A stretch of 22,940 nucleotides of DNA from an uncultured Bacilli bacterium (GTDB lineage: Bacteria; Bacillota_I; Bacilli_A; RF39; UBA660). How positions within the stretch are numbered: position 1 is the first letter of the stretch; every line of letters begins with the position of its first letter. The notes below the pieces were generated by a model. The model was not told where the DNA came from and made no database searches. It saw only the letters and a program-made list of their open reading frames with translations. This document shows positions 7,734 to 14,019 of the stretch, piece after piece. A program made the translations under genes and the position numbers. The stretch spans positions 1 to 22,940 of the forward strand of contig CAKOOH010000012.1 in assembly GCA_934098485.1 (NCBI GenBank), given 5' to 3'.

Positions 7734-7765
7734 AACTTCATTCGATGATGGAGTTTTCTTTTGTC
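7734..7765 (+). terminator. Terminator-like hairpin ending the candidate RNA
   Basis: AACTTCAT (7734-7741) pairs with ATGGAGTT (7748-7755, one G-U pair), with a 6-nt loop, and is followed by TTCTTTT. On the minus strand no T run follows, so it acts on the plus strand if at all. Confidence 0.55.
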
Positions 7766-7820
7766 ATATGATATATTGTTATTAAAGATTGATATGCTCA
7801 TTATGATATGATCACTCTTT

Positions 7821-8750
7821 TTAAATATTATAGTTTCTATAGGAATAATCATTTATATTATAATTAACTTCCTTAATATTATAATTATCTTTAACTGAAA
7901 GATTTATTGAATATATTACACTTTCCACTAAATTATTTTTATTTAAACTATCAAAAAGATTTTTTGTAAAATTTATATTTAATTTATCATTATCAAGTTC
8001 ATAGCTTACTTCTTTGGCTTCTTTTAAATAACTTATTAAACTAGTCTGGTATACACTTTTACTAGCCATCTCTTCAATAATAACTTCAATTTTTTCTTTT
8101 TCATCATTATTTACCATGGTTACAGGAACATAATAATAGTAATCTTTATATTTTGATAAATAGTAAATAGTGGTTTTAGTCGAACCTTTAATTTTTGTTA
8201 AATCATAGACTTTGTTTATTCCATAAGATCTATTTAAAACAGAAGGTAAGGACTTACCCGAATTTGGCAGTTTAGTAAGTAAATTTCCTTCAACATATAT
8301 AGATATTTCCTTAATTCCATCTAAACTTGTTAACGAATAAATAATCGCACTAATCATTTTATCTTCATTCGCTTCATCAATAGTTAATAATTCCTTTGAA
8401 AAGTTAAGTTTAACTAAACTATTATCAATACTAATAGATAACAATTTAGTATTTTTAGGAATTATAGGTTTAAATCCTTCTTTTATATAACTTGAATTTT
8501 TGCTATCAATAGTAATGTATTCTATCATTTCTTTTATTTTCTTTTCTAATTCATTTTCCTTCATGTAAACAGAAACTCTAGAAACAAATTCTTTTTCATC
8601 TAGTAAATATATAATGACATCTTTAGTTTTATCCTTTTTTTCTTCATAATTAGGATCTTCTTTTTTTGTTGGAAACAAATAAATAATAAGTATAATAAAA
8701 ATACTAGAAATAATTAAGAAAATTCTTTTTTTAATACCATTTTTTAGCAT
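7821..8750 (-). CDS. gerM: GerM-like sporulation/germination protein with two GerMN domains
   Basis: A 309-residue protein with one N-terminal transmembrane helix (about residues 9-27) and an extracytoplasmic part. Two related modules of the GerMN type are visible. The first is around residues 40-155, with LLSISIDNSLVKLNFSKEL and then IISLT-like and SIYVEG strands. The second is around 190-300, with VSYELDNDKLNINFTKNLF. In Bacillus, GerM is a sporulation protein needed for proper engulfment/germination and is made in the mother cell. ATG 8750 follows GGAGGATG at a good distance. The gene lies behind gerE on the same strand, but a terminator sits between them, so it should have its own promoter; I could not assign a clear sigma-E or sigma-K site. 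The C terminus is Tyr/Asn-rich. The family assignment is reasonably sure. Confidence 0.8.
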   Translation of the reverse strand: MLKNGIKKRIFLIISSIFIILIIYLFPTKKEDPNYEEKKDKTKDVIIYLLDEKEFVSRVSVYMKENELEKKIKEMIEYITIDSKNSSYIKEGFKPIIPKNTKLLSISIDNSLVKLNFSKELLTIDEANEDKMISAIIYSLTSLDGIKEISIYVEGNLLTKLPNSGKSLPSVLNRSYGINKVYDLTKIKGSTKTTIYYLSKYKDYYYYVPVTMVNNDEKEKIEVIIEEMASKSVYQTSLISYLKEAKEVSYELDNDKLNINFTKNLFDSLNKNNLVESVIYSINLSVKDNYNIKEVNYNINDYSYRNYNI

Positions 8751-8785
8751 TTACATCCTCCATTAAAAGTTTATTCATAATCCAT

Positions 8786-8810
8786 TAAAAAAAGTCGTTA
8801 AATAACGACT
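8786..8810 (-). terminator. Terminator of gerE
   Basis: On the minus strand AGTCGTTA pairs with TAACGACT (8810-8803 with 8800-8793), followed by a run of seven Ts. The gerE stop codon lies in the 5' arm. Confidence 0.8.
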
Positions 8811-9015
8811 ATAATGAAATTTCACCTATTTTTATTAATTCTAGTATAGCGCCAGAACGATTCTTAACATTTAATTTTTGCATAACATTAGATATATGGT
8901 TTCGAATAGTTTTTTCACTTATACCTAAGTAGTCACTAATTTCTTTAGTGCTTTTATTTAAAACCAGTAATTCGAATACTTCTTTTTCTCTATTAGTTAA
9001 TATACTTTTTTGCAT
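8809..9015 (-). CDS. gerE: GerE-like LuxR-type transcription factor of late sporulation
   Basis: A 68-residue protein that is nothing but a LuxR/GerE helix-turn-helix domain: LTNREKEVFELL, then the turn TKEISDYLGISEKTIRNHISNVMQKLNV with the recognition helix. The length and sequence are very close to Bacillus GerE (about 74 residues), the last regulator of the mother-cell line, which works with sigma-K on spore coat and late genes. No receiver domain is present. Start ATG 9015 follows GAGGGAAAG. A sigma-K-like promoter lies just upstream, overlapping the end of spoIIIAH, which is the known mode of control for gerE. It is followed by its own terminator. Confidence in the family is high; the target genes are unknown here. 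Confidence 0.92.
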   Translation of the reverse strand: MQKSILTNREKEVFELLVLNKSTKEISDYLGISEKTIRNHISNVMQKLNVKNRSGAILELIKIGEISL

Positions 9016-9046
9016 CTTTCCCTCACTTTCATAGATTTCCTATAAT

Positions 9047-9074
9047 TATTTTATGATAAAAAATCTATTAAGTG
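9047..9074 (-). promoter_or_regulatory. Sigma-K-like promoter of gerE
   Basis: On the minus strand, CAC (9074-9072), a 16-nt spacer and CATAAAATA (9055-9047), which fits the sigma-K consensus AC...CATANNNTA exactly at the specified bases. The distance to the gerE start is about 31 nt. Confidence 0.7.
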
Positions 9075-9088
9075 AGTTTATCTGCCTA

Positions 9089-9583
9089 TTATTGATACTT
9101 AACAGTTATATATTTCTTTTCTTTAAATTCTTTTTGAATAGTTCTTATGATGTCATTGGCATTTTTATAAGACCCATCTTTAGAAGAAATTGTAACATTT
9201 ATTTGATCATCTTTTATTTTTATAAAACTTTTTAAATTGTAAGTTTTTAATATAAGTGTTTCTAGTGCATCTTCTTTTCCTTTGTTAATATTAATATTTT
9301 TTAATTTTTCAAAAGCATTATTTTTGTCATCGGCATTGGTTTTTTCATCTAGAAGTGTTTCTTGTAAAGCACTCATTTGGCTTAAAACTTCTTCTTCATC
9401 CGCTATTCTTAGCGTTGCAAGAGCATCATCTGGTGTTATTTCAACACTGCCAGCACTACTAGTTTTATTTTCACTTTCAATAATTTTTGATAAGCTGCTT
9501 TCTGGTAAAATAGTGTAGTATACTGCCAAAACTAAAATTATACTAAAAAGAGTTAAGAACCATAGTTTTTGTTTATTTATCAT
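9089..9583 (-). CDS. spoIIIAH: SpoIIIAH-like sporulation channel protein
   Basis: A 164-residue single-pass membrane protein. The N terminus KQKLWFLTLFSIILVLAVYY is the typical SpoIIIAH anchor, followed by PES and a soluble domain with a central acidic, helical region and a C-terminal ring-building-like part (about residues 105-164, DALETLILK...). In Bacillus, SpoIIIAH in the mother-cell membrane binds forespore SpoIIQ to make the feeding-tube channel. It is somewhat shorter than the Bacillus protein. ATG 9583 follows GGAGG with a 4-nt gap. Unlike in Bacillus, no spoIIIAA-AG genes precede it: the next gene upstream runs on the other strand, so it stands alone in front of gerE. Confidence 0.85.
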   Translation of the reverse strand: MINKQKLWFLTLFSIILVLAVYYTILPESSLSKIIESENKTSSAGSVEITPDDALATLRIADEEEVLSQMSALQETLLDEKTNADDKNNAFEKLKNININKGKEDALETLILKTYNLKSFIKIKDDQINVTISSKDGSYKNANDIIRTIQKEFKEKKYITVKYQ

Positions 9584-9601
9584 AAATCCTCCAATTACTA
9601 A

Positions 9602-9629
9602 ATTATATTAAATTAGGTAAAGAATATTC
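9602..9629 (-). promoter_or_regulatory. Possible sigma-E promoter of spoIIIAH
   Basis: On the minus strand, GAATATT (9629-9623), a fit to the sigma-E -35 KMATATT, then 13 nt and AATATAAT (9609-9602), six of eight matches to CATACAAT. The spacer is one base shorter than usual. Sigma-E control would fit the gene's role. Confidence 0.45.
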
Positions 9630-9702
9630 ACTTAATTAAATAACATATTTTAATAATCTTAAAACTGTTCTTAATAAAAATTTAAAATAAAACATATAAT
9701 CC

Positions 9703-9728
9703 TTTCTAATCTCATTACTCATTAGAAA
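9703..9728 (+). promoter_or_regulatory. Inverted repeat in the divergent intergenic region
   Basis: TTTCTAAT (9703-9710) and ATTAGAAA (9721-9728) are perfectly complementary with a 10-nt gap. It lies just after a consensus TATAAT (9695-9700) and about 100 nt before the CmpB-like gene. It could be an operator or a leader hairpin. Nothing else gene-like is visible in the 244-nt gap 9584-9827. Confidence 0.4.
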
Positions 9729-9780
9729 TTACTTTCTACTATTTATATTAACTAAATATCTTTAATTTCCTTTAAAAATC

Positions 9781-9809
9781 TTGATAATTATTAATAAAAA
9801 TAGTAATAT
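9781..9809 (+). promoter_or_regulatory. Possible promoter of the CmpB-like gene
   Basis: TTGATA (9781-9786), a 17-nt spacer and TAATAT (9804-9809). The start of transcription would nearly touch the Shine-Dalgarno AGGAG (9816-9820), so the TATAAT at 9695-9700 may be the real site instead. Confidence 0.35.
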
Positions 9810-9827
9810 TTTATTAGGAGACATTAT

Positions 9828-10517
9828 ATGAAAGGCATAATTTATTACTTTTTACTTTTTATTATTATTTCTTTTTTTAGTTATGTATTTGCCGTTTTCA
9901 GTACTAGAATTATTAATAAAAAATGGGTAAATAAAGGTTTTTTAATGGGACCCATTATGCCTATGTATGGTTTTATTTCTTTAATAATAATATATTTATT
10001 AAAAGGGTATTATAATGATGTAATTGTTGTAATTGTATTTAGCATCATAATTGGCCTAATTATCAAATATATAACATCCATTCTCTTGGAAAAATTATTT
10101 TCTCAAAAATTTTGGGATTATGATATAAAATATAATTTAAATGGTCGCATAAATCCTTTTGATGCCCTTATTTTTGGCACCTTTGGCGTTTTTGTCATCT
10201 ATTTAATTGAGCCTTTTATTATTTATTTATTTCAATTTATAAATTTAAATTACTTAAAATGGGCATCTTTAATTATACTGATTTTACTTATTACCGATAT
10301 AATTTTAAGTTATTTAGAAGCGAGAAGAATTTGTCGTATTTCTTCTCATCTTGAAGTAATATTAAATGAATATACTAAAAGTAGAAATATTAAACTTAAT
10401 AAAATAAAACTTCGTTTATATAAAGCATATCCATACTTACTTAACAATCAAAGACTATATCAAAGATTAGAAAAACTAAAAAAAGATTTTTCGCATTTTA
10501 AAAAATTAGTAAAATAA
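9828..10517 (+). CDS. CmpB-like multi-pass membrane protein (putative ABC transporter permease family)
   Basis: A 229-residue integral membrane protein with about five or six hydrophobic segments (near residues 4-24, 42-60, 63-88, 118-140, 143-162) and a basic cytoplasmic C terminus (about 165-229). The signature GFLMGPIMPMYGF near the N terminus, and the WDYDIKYNLNGRINPFDALIFGTFG stretch in the middle, match the family annotated as putative ABC-transporter type permease CmpB. Its molecular role is not established despite the name; no ATPase partner is adjacent except the exporter downstream. The Shine-Dalgarno AGGAG precedes ATG 9828. It is 93 nt before the C39 exporter on the same strand, with only a weak AT hairpin (10511-10531) between, so cotranscription is possible. 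Immunity or export help for the peptides can be guessed but not shown. Confidence 0.75.
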   Translation: MKGIIYYFLLFIIISFFSYVFAVFSTRIINKKWVNKGFLMGPIMPMYGFISLIIIYLLKGYYNDVIVVIVFSIIIGLIIKYITSILLEKLFSQKFWDYDIKYNLNGRINPFDALIFGTFGVFVIYLIEPFIIYLFQFINLNYLKWASLIILILLITDIILSYLEARRICRISSHLEVILNEYTKSRNIKLNKIKLRLYKAYPYLLNNQRLYQRLEKLKKDFSHFKKLVK

Positions 10518-10569
10518 TTTTTCATTATTTTTTCCACATATGAACATCTTTAACAAATTAAAAGGAAAT

Positions 10570-10614
10570 ATGACTTTTATCGTTAAAGTAAATAGTGAAG
10601 GGAGAAATAAATGA
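10570..10614 (+). CDS. Possible 14-residue leader peptide coupled to the exporter gene
   Basis: A short frame, MTFIVKVNSEGRNK, begins with ATG 10570 behind AAAGGAAAT and stops with TGA overlapping the exporter start as ATGA. The exporter's own Shine-Dalgarno (GGGAG, 10600-10604) lies inside it. An inverted repeat CTTTAAC/GTTAAAG (10548-10554, 10582-10588) spans its first half. It could couple translation to the exporter or be chance; there is no protein-level evidence. Confidence 0.25.
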   Translation: MTFIVKVNSEGRNK

Positions 10615-12614
10615 AAAATTTTTTTATTAAGCAAGATGATGAAAGTGACTGTGGTGCTTGTGCTTTATTTTGGATTATAAAGTATTATGATGGTTACGTG
10701 CCATTAGAAATTATTAAACACGATACGTATACAACTAAAGAAGGTACAACTTTTCTAAATATTAAAAATGCTGCTACTAAATATGGATTTGCTGTAATTG
10801 GTAAAAATACTTATACATTTAATGATATAAAAAATCCCTTTATTGCCCAAATAAAAATAAATGATTTTTTATACCACTTTGTAGTTGTTTATAAAATACA
10901 TAATAATTATGTTTACATTATAGATCCAGCAAAAGGCTATTGTAAATTTAGTTCTGAAGAATTTAATAAAATATTTACCGGCAATATATTAATGTTTGAA
11001 AAAATAACTTCTTTACCTAAATATCGTAAAAATAAAGAATTTATATTATTGCTAAAAAATATCCTAAAACAAAATTTATTAAGTATAATATTTATCCTTA
11101 TGCTATGTGTAATTTTAGTTCTTATTCCTTTAGCTAATATATATTTTATCAAGAAAATAATCTCTAATTACCACTATAAATTATTTATATTATTTATAAT
11201 TATCTTGTCTTTTAATTGTTTACTAAACTATATTAAAAATTATCTTGTTACTCATTTAAATAAAAGATTTAATATAAACCTTTTAGTAAAGTATATAAAA
11301 AAATATTTTTCTATTCCCTTTAAATATTTGCAGTTAAAAAATAGTGGGGATATTATATCTCGTATCAGTGATTTAAATAATATTAAAGATTTTTTTACTA
11401 GAGAATTAATTAATATTATTATTTATTTTCAGGTTTTTATTTTTTCGTCTTTCATTATTTATTTTTCGAATTCTAAAATTAGTTTATATTTATTTGTATT
11501 AACTTCTCTATATATATTAATTAACTATTTTTTAAATAAAAAGATATATTTATTTTACCTTAAATGCATAGATAGTGAAAACTTAGAGTTTGATTATTTA
11601 ATTGAATGCATTACAAAAATTAAAACAATCAAAATTTTAAATAAAGATTCTTATTTTCAAAGTAAAATAACTTCTTTAATTAATGACAATTACCAAAATA
11701 TATATGGCCTGCAAAAAAGATTAAATGTCATTGAATTATTAAAAGATATTTATTACACACTATCCATTATTATAATTATTTATATTGGTATAGATACTAT
11801 GACTCTAGATAATATTTTAATATTTATTATGTATCATGATTTCTATTTAAATAGTGTTAATTATTATATCTCATTAATGCCTAATTTAATCTATTTTAAA
11901 AGCGTTTTACATCAAATTAATAGTGTTTACTATATAAAAGATGAAAACCCTTATAAAGGCACAAAAACAAAGTATAAAAGTATTAATATAACTAATCTTT
12001 CTTATTGTATTAACATTAATAAAGTATTTAATAATTTTAATTTAACTATTAATCCTAAAGACAAAATATTACTAATTGGTGATAATGGATCTGGCAAAAG
12101 TACTTTATTAAATATACTTTACAAAAATATTGATAATTATGAAGGAACCATAAAAATAGATAATGTAAATATTAAAGATATTAGTTTAAATAATTTAAAA
12201 GATAATATCAGTTATATAAGGCAAGATGAAGTATTATTTAATGACACTATAAAAAATAATATTATATTAGATCAAGAATTTAACGAACTAAAATTTAATA
12301 AAATTGCGGATATGCTAGATTTAAATAAAATAATAAAAAGTAAATCTTTAGGCTATAACACTTTAGTAAAAGATAATATAAGTGGAGGAGAAAGGCAAAG
12401 AATTATTTTAGCTAGAGGGTTATACCGAGATTTTGAAATATTATTTATTGATGAAGCATTATCTGAAGTGAGTCATTATTTAAGAATGAAAATAATAAAT
12501 AATATAAACAATTTCTATAAAGAAAAAATAATTATATATGTAAGTCATATGTATGAAAAATATCCCTTTAATAAAATTATTAATTTAACTGCTAGAAAGG
12601 AAGATAAATGTTAA
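10611..12614 (+). CDS. Peptidase-containing ABC exporter (C39) for double-glycine-leader peptides
   Basis: A 667-residue exporter that cuts leader peptides after Gly-Gly and pumps the mature peptide out. The N-terminal C39 cysteine protease domain (about 1-135) has Cys14 in QDDESDCGACAL, His89 in YHFVVVY and Asp105 in IIDPA. A membrane domain of about six helices follows (150-430). The C-terminal ATPase has Walker A GDNGSGKST (490-498), the Q-loop YIRQD, signature SGGERQR (from 591), Walker B LFIDEA (Asp614, Glu615) and the H-loop His646. All catalytic residues are present, so it should be active. The D-loop is unusual (SEVS in place of the common SALD). Two peptide genes with GG leaders start at its last codons, which identifies its cargo. 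No HlyD-like accessory protein, kinase or immunity gene is evident. The Shine-Dalgarno is GGGAG. Confidence 0.95.
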   Translation: MKNFFIKQDDESDCGACALFWIIKYYDGYVPLEIIKHDTYTTKEGTTFLNIKNAATKYGFAVIGKNTYTFNDIKNPFIAQIKINDFLYHFVVVYKIHNNYVYIIDPAKGYCKFSSEEFNKIFTGNILMFEKITSLPKYRKNKEFILLLKNILKQNLLSIIFILMLCVILVLIPLANIYFIKKIISNYHYKLFILFIIILSFNCLLNYIKNYLVTHLNKRFNINLLVKYIKKYFSIPFKYLQLKNSGDIISRISDLNNIKDFFTRELINIIIYFQVFIFSSFIIYFSNSKISLYLFVLTSLYILINYFLNKKIYLFYLKCIDSENLEFDYLIECITKIKTIKILNKDSYFQSKITSLINDNYQNIYGLQKRLNVIELLKDIYYTLSIIIIIYIGIDTMTLDNILIFIMYHDFYLNSVNYYISLMPNLIYFKSVLHQINSVYYIKDENPYKGTKTKYKSINITNLSYCININKVFNNFNLTINPKDKILLIGDNGSGKSTLLNILYKNIDNYEGTIKIDNVNIKDISLNNLKDNISYIRQDEVLFNDTIKNNIILDQEFNELKFNKIADMLDLNKIIKSKSLGYNTLVKDNISGGERQRIILARGLYRDFEILFIDEALSEVSHYLRMKIINNINNFYKEKIIIYVSHMYEKYPFNKIINLTARKEDKC

Positions 12615-12618
12615 CAAA
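12604..12618 (+). repeat. 15-nt direct repeat, left copy
   Basis: ATAAATGTTAACAAA covers the exporter stop and the peptide 1 start. The identical 15 bases occur at 12881-12895 across the stop of peptide 2, so the two peptide genes are framed by the pair. Confidence 0.7.
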
Positions 12619-12742
12619 TGAAGAGATGAATTTAGTAACCGGAGGCGCTATTAAATTAACAATAGGTATTGTCTTTGGTTCCTTAATAACATTAATAGTT
12701 GGCATTATTGATGGTTATTTAAGACCTCTAAGGTGTAATTAA
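12608..12742 (+). CDS. Double-glycine-leader peptide 1 (class IIb-like bacteriocin or signal precursor)
   Basis: A 44-residue precursor. The leader MLTNEEMNLVTGG fits the C39 consensus: Leu at -12, Glu at -8, Met at -7, Val at -4 and Gly-Gly at -2/-1. The mature part would be 31 residues, from AIKLTIG to LRCN, mostly hydrophobic, with two GxxxG motifs (GIVFG and GIIDG), a basic end (RPLR) and one Cys next to last. Such helix-packing motifs are a hallmark of two-peptide (class IIb) bacteriocins. ATG 12608 overlaps the end of the exporter gene (by 7 nt) and follows AGAAAGGAAG. The stop overlaps the start of peptide 2 (TAATG). Antibacterial action is inference; a signalling peptide is the alternative. 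Confidence 0.85.
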   Translation: MLTNEEMNLVTGGAIKLTIGIVFGSLITLIVGIIDGYLRPLRCN

Positions 12743-12891
12743 TGAGTGATTATGAATTATTAAAAATATCTGGTGGTGGAGTATCTGGATCTATTTTAAA
12801 TGCTGTATCTAGACTAATTAACACTTTACTTGAATTAGGAAGAGCCATTGGTTCATCATTTAGAAGAATTAAAACTAATAATAAATGTTAA
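12742..12891 (+). CDS. Double-glycine-leader peptide 2 (class IIb-like partner peptide)
   Basis: A 49-residue precursor directly behind peptide 1, with start and stop overlapping by one base. The leader MSDYELLKISGG has Glu at -8, Leu at -7, Ile at -4 and Gly-Gly at -2/-1. The mature part of 37 residues begins GVSGSILNAV and is amphipathic: hydrophobic positions alternate with Ser, Asn, Arg and Glu. It has a GRAIG (GxxxG) motif and a basic tail (RRIK, then KC at the end). Being different in character from peptide 1 (amphipathic and basic against hydrophobic) is what complementary class IIb peptides usually show. The tail also ends in a lone Cys. No standard Shine-Dalgarno is visible, so translation probably depends on coupling to peptide 1. 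Confidence 0.85.
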   Translation: MSDYELLKISGGGVSGSILNAVSRLINTLLELGRAIGSSFRRIKTNNKC

Positions 12892-12895
12892 CAAA
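12881..12895 (+). repeat. 15-nt direct repeat, right copy, with remnant start
   Basis: It is the same 15 bases as at 12604-12618. Here the second reading frame from ATG 12885 gives only MLTKHK before TAA, nearly the opening of peptide 1 (MLTN), so it looks like the remains of a duplicated precursor start. Confidence 0.6.
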
Positions 12896-12907
12896 ACATA
12901 AATAATT

Positions 12908-12916
12908 TGATATACT
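12908..12916 (+). promoter_or_regulatory. Extended -10 promoter of cca
   Basis: TGA followed by TATACT (12911-12916), about 16 nt before the ATG at 12933. No strong -35. It would let the cca-dnaD-nth group be read independently of the peptide cassette. Confidence 0.5.
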
Positions 12917-12932
12917 TTCTATGGGTGCTAAT

Positions 12933-14015
12933 ATGAACTTAAAAATACAAAAAATATTATCAAAGATAGAAAGTAATGGTTTCGAAGCTTATATTGTAGG
13001 AGGATTTGTTAGAGACTATTTACTTGATATTTATACAACTGATGTTGATATATGCACTAATGCTTTACCCAAAGATATTATGACTATTTTTGATATAAAA
13101 AAAGCCCCAGCAATGTATGGTTCTGTATCCATACCTGACGGAGAATATAATTTTGATATTACTACATATCGCACCGAAAGTAATTATGAAAAAAGAAGAC
13201 CTCTTACTATTAATTATACTAGTAATCTTCTAGAAGACATTAAAAGAAGAGACTTTACAATTAATGCTTTATGTATGAATAAAGAAGGCCAAATATTTGA
13301 TTATTTAAATGGCAAAAAAGATATCGCTGATAGGATTATAAGAGTAATTGGTAACACTGATGAAAAATTAAAAGAAGATCCTTTAAGAATATTGCGTGCT
13401 ATCAGATTTGCTACTACTTTAGATTTTAATTTAGATGAAAAAATCTTGAAATTTATTAAAAACAATAAAGACTTGATCAAAAGTTTAAGCTATACTAGAA
13501 AAAAAGAAGAATTAGATAAAATTTTTTCTAGTAAAAATATATCTATTGGTTTAAAATTATTAAAAAAATTAAATCTATTAGATACTTTAGAGATAAACTA
13601 TAATAATATTATAATTGTGCCTGATTTATTAGGAATCTGGTCTCAAATAGATTTCAGTAATAATTATCCCTTTACTAAAAATAATTTAAAAGTCATTAAG
13701 AAAATTCGTAACATAGTAAATAAAGGCACTATAACTAATCAACTTTTGTTTGAAGAAGATTTATATATTATCACTGTTGCTGCTCAAATTTTAGGTATCG
13801 ACGTTAAAGAAATTTCTTTAAAAAAACAAAAGTTACCTATAACTAGTAGAAAAGACTTAAAAGTGAGTTTTAATGATATCGTAAATTTATTAAATCAAGA
13901 ACAAAACGAAACCATAAATGTTATATATAATGACATAATTAATAAAGTTTTGGATCATAAACTTCTTAATGAAGAAAAAGAAATAAAAGATTATATATTA
14001 AAAGTTTGGAAGTGA
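12933..14015 (+). CDS. cca: CCA tRNA nucleotidyltransferase
   Basis: A 360-residue class II nucleotidyltransferase that builds or repairs the CCA end of tRNAs from CTP and ATP. The head domain has VGGFVRD (about residues 21-27) with the metal-binding pair DVDI just after. The ERR-like motif RRDFTINALCM (about 106-116) and the RILRAIRFA motif (about 148-156) that follows are typical, and the helical tail covers residues 160-360. An upstream in-frame ATG at 12921 is ignored because the GGGTGCT site lies between the two and suits ATG 12933. The stop is 4 nt before dnaD, so they form an operon with nth. Confidence 0.93.
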   Translation: MNLKIQKILSKIESNGFEAYIVGGFVRDYLLDIYTTDVDICTNALPKDIMTIFDIKKAPAMYGSVSIPDGEYNFDITTYRTESNYEKRRPLTINYTSNLLEDIKRRDFTINALCMNKEGQIFDYLNGKKDIADRIIRVIGNTDEKLKEDPLRILRAIRFATTLDFNLDEKILKFIKNNKDLIKSLSYTRKKEELDKIFSSKNISIGLKLLKKLNLLDTLEINYNNIIIVPDLLGIWSQIDFSNNYPFTKNNLKVIKKIRNIVNKGTITNQLLFEEDLYIITVAAQILGIDVKEISLKKQKLPITSRKDLKVSFNDIVNLLNQEQNETINVIYNDIINKVLDHKLLNEEKEIKDYILKVWK

Positions 14016-14019
14016 TAAC

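Larger units (their letters stand above)
7600..7765 (+). ncRNA. Candidate structured small RNA with two tandem pseudoknot repeats
   Basis: This 165-nt unit lies in a 449-nt gap with no credible protein. It has a promoter-like start, two adjacent 49-nt repeats (7626-7674, 7675-7723) and a terminator-like hairpin. Each repeat can form a stem TCGC/GCGA whose loop contains five bases that pair with a downstream five-base strand, an H-type pseudoknot. The second stem differs between copies but pairs in both: CTGGA/TCCAG in the first and CTAGG/CCTGG in the second. Two base pairs changed fully and one to a wobble, while the linker AATAAATGAT is unchanged. I do not recognise it as a known riboswitch or ribozyme. 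No plus-strand gene lies directly downstream, so a stand-alone RNA is likelier than a cis switch. The strand is inferred from promoter and terminator. Confidence 0.55.

Noticed and set aside
7598..7852. Open frame of 84 codons on the minus strand
   Set aside because: It runs across the 49-nt repeats and overlaps the end of gerM, has no ribosome-binding site and shows no protein-like repeat, since the unit is not divisible by three.
9053..9518. Plus-strand frames of 60 and 78 codons in spoIIIAH
   Set aside because: They are shadows opposite a clear SpoIIIAH gene and have no ribosome-binding site.
10511..10531. Hairpin after the CmpB-like gene as a true terminator
   Set aside because: It consists only of A-T pairs with a short mixed T tract, too weak to call; an operon with the exporter cannot be excluded.
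12885..12905. Third double-glycine peptide gene
   Set aside because: The frame is only six codons long (MLTKHK) and has no GG; kept only as a possible remnant.
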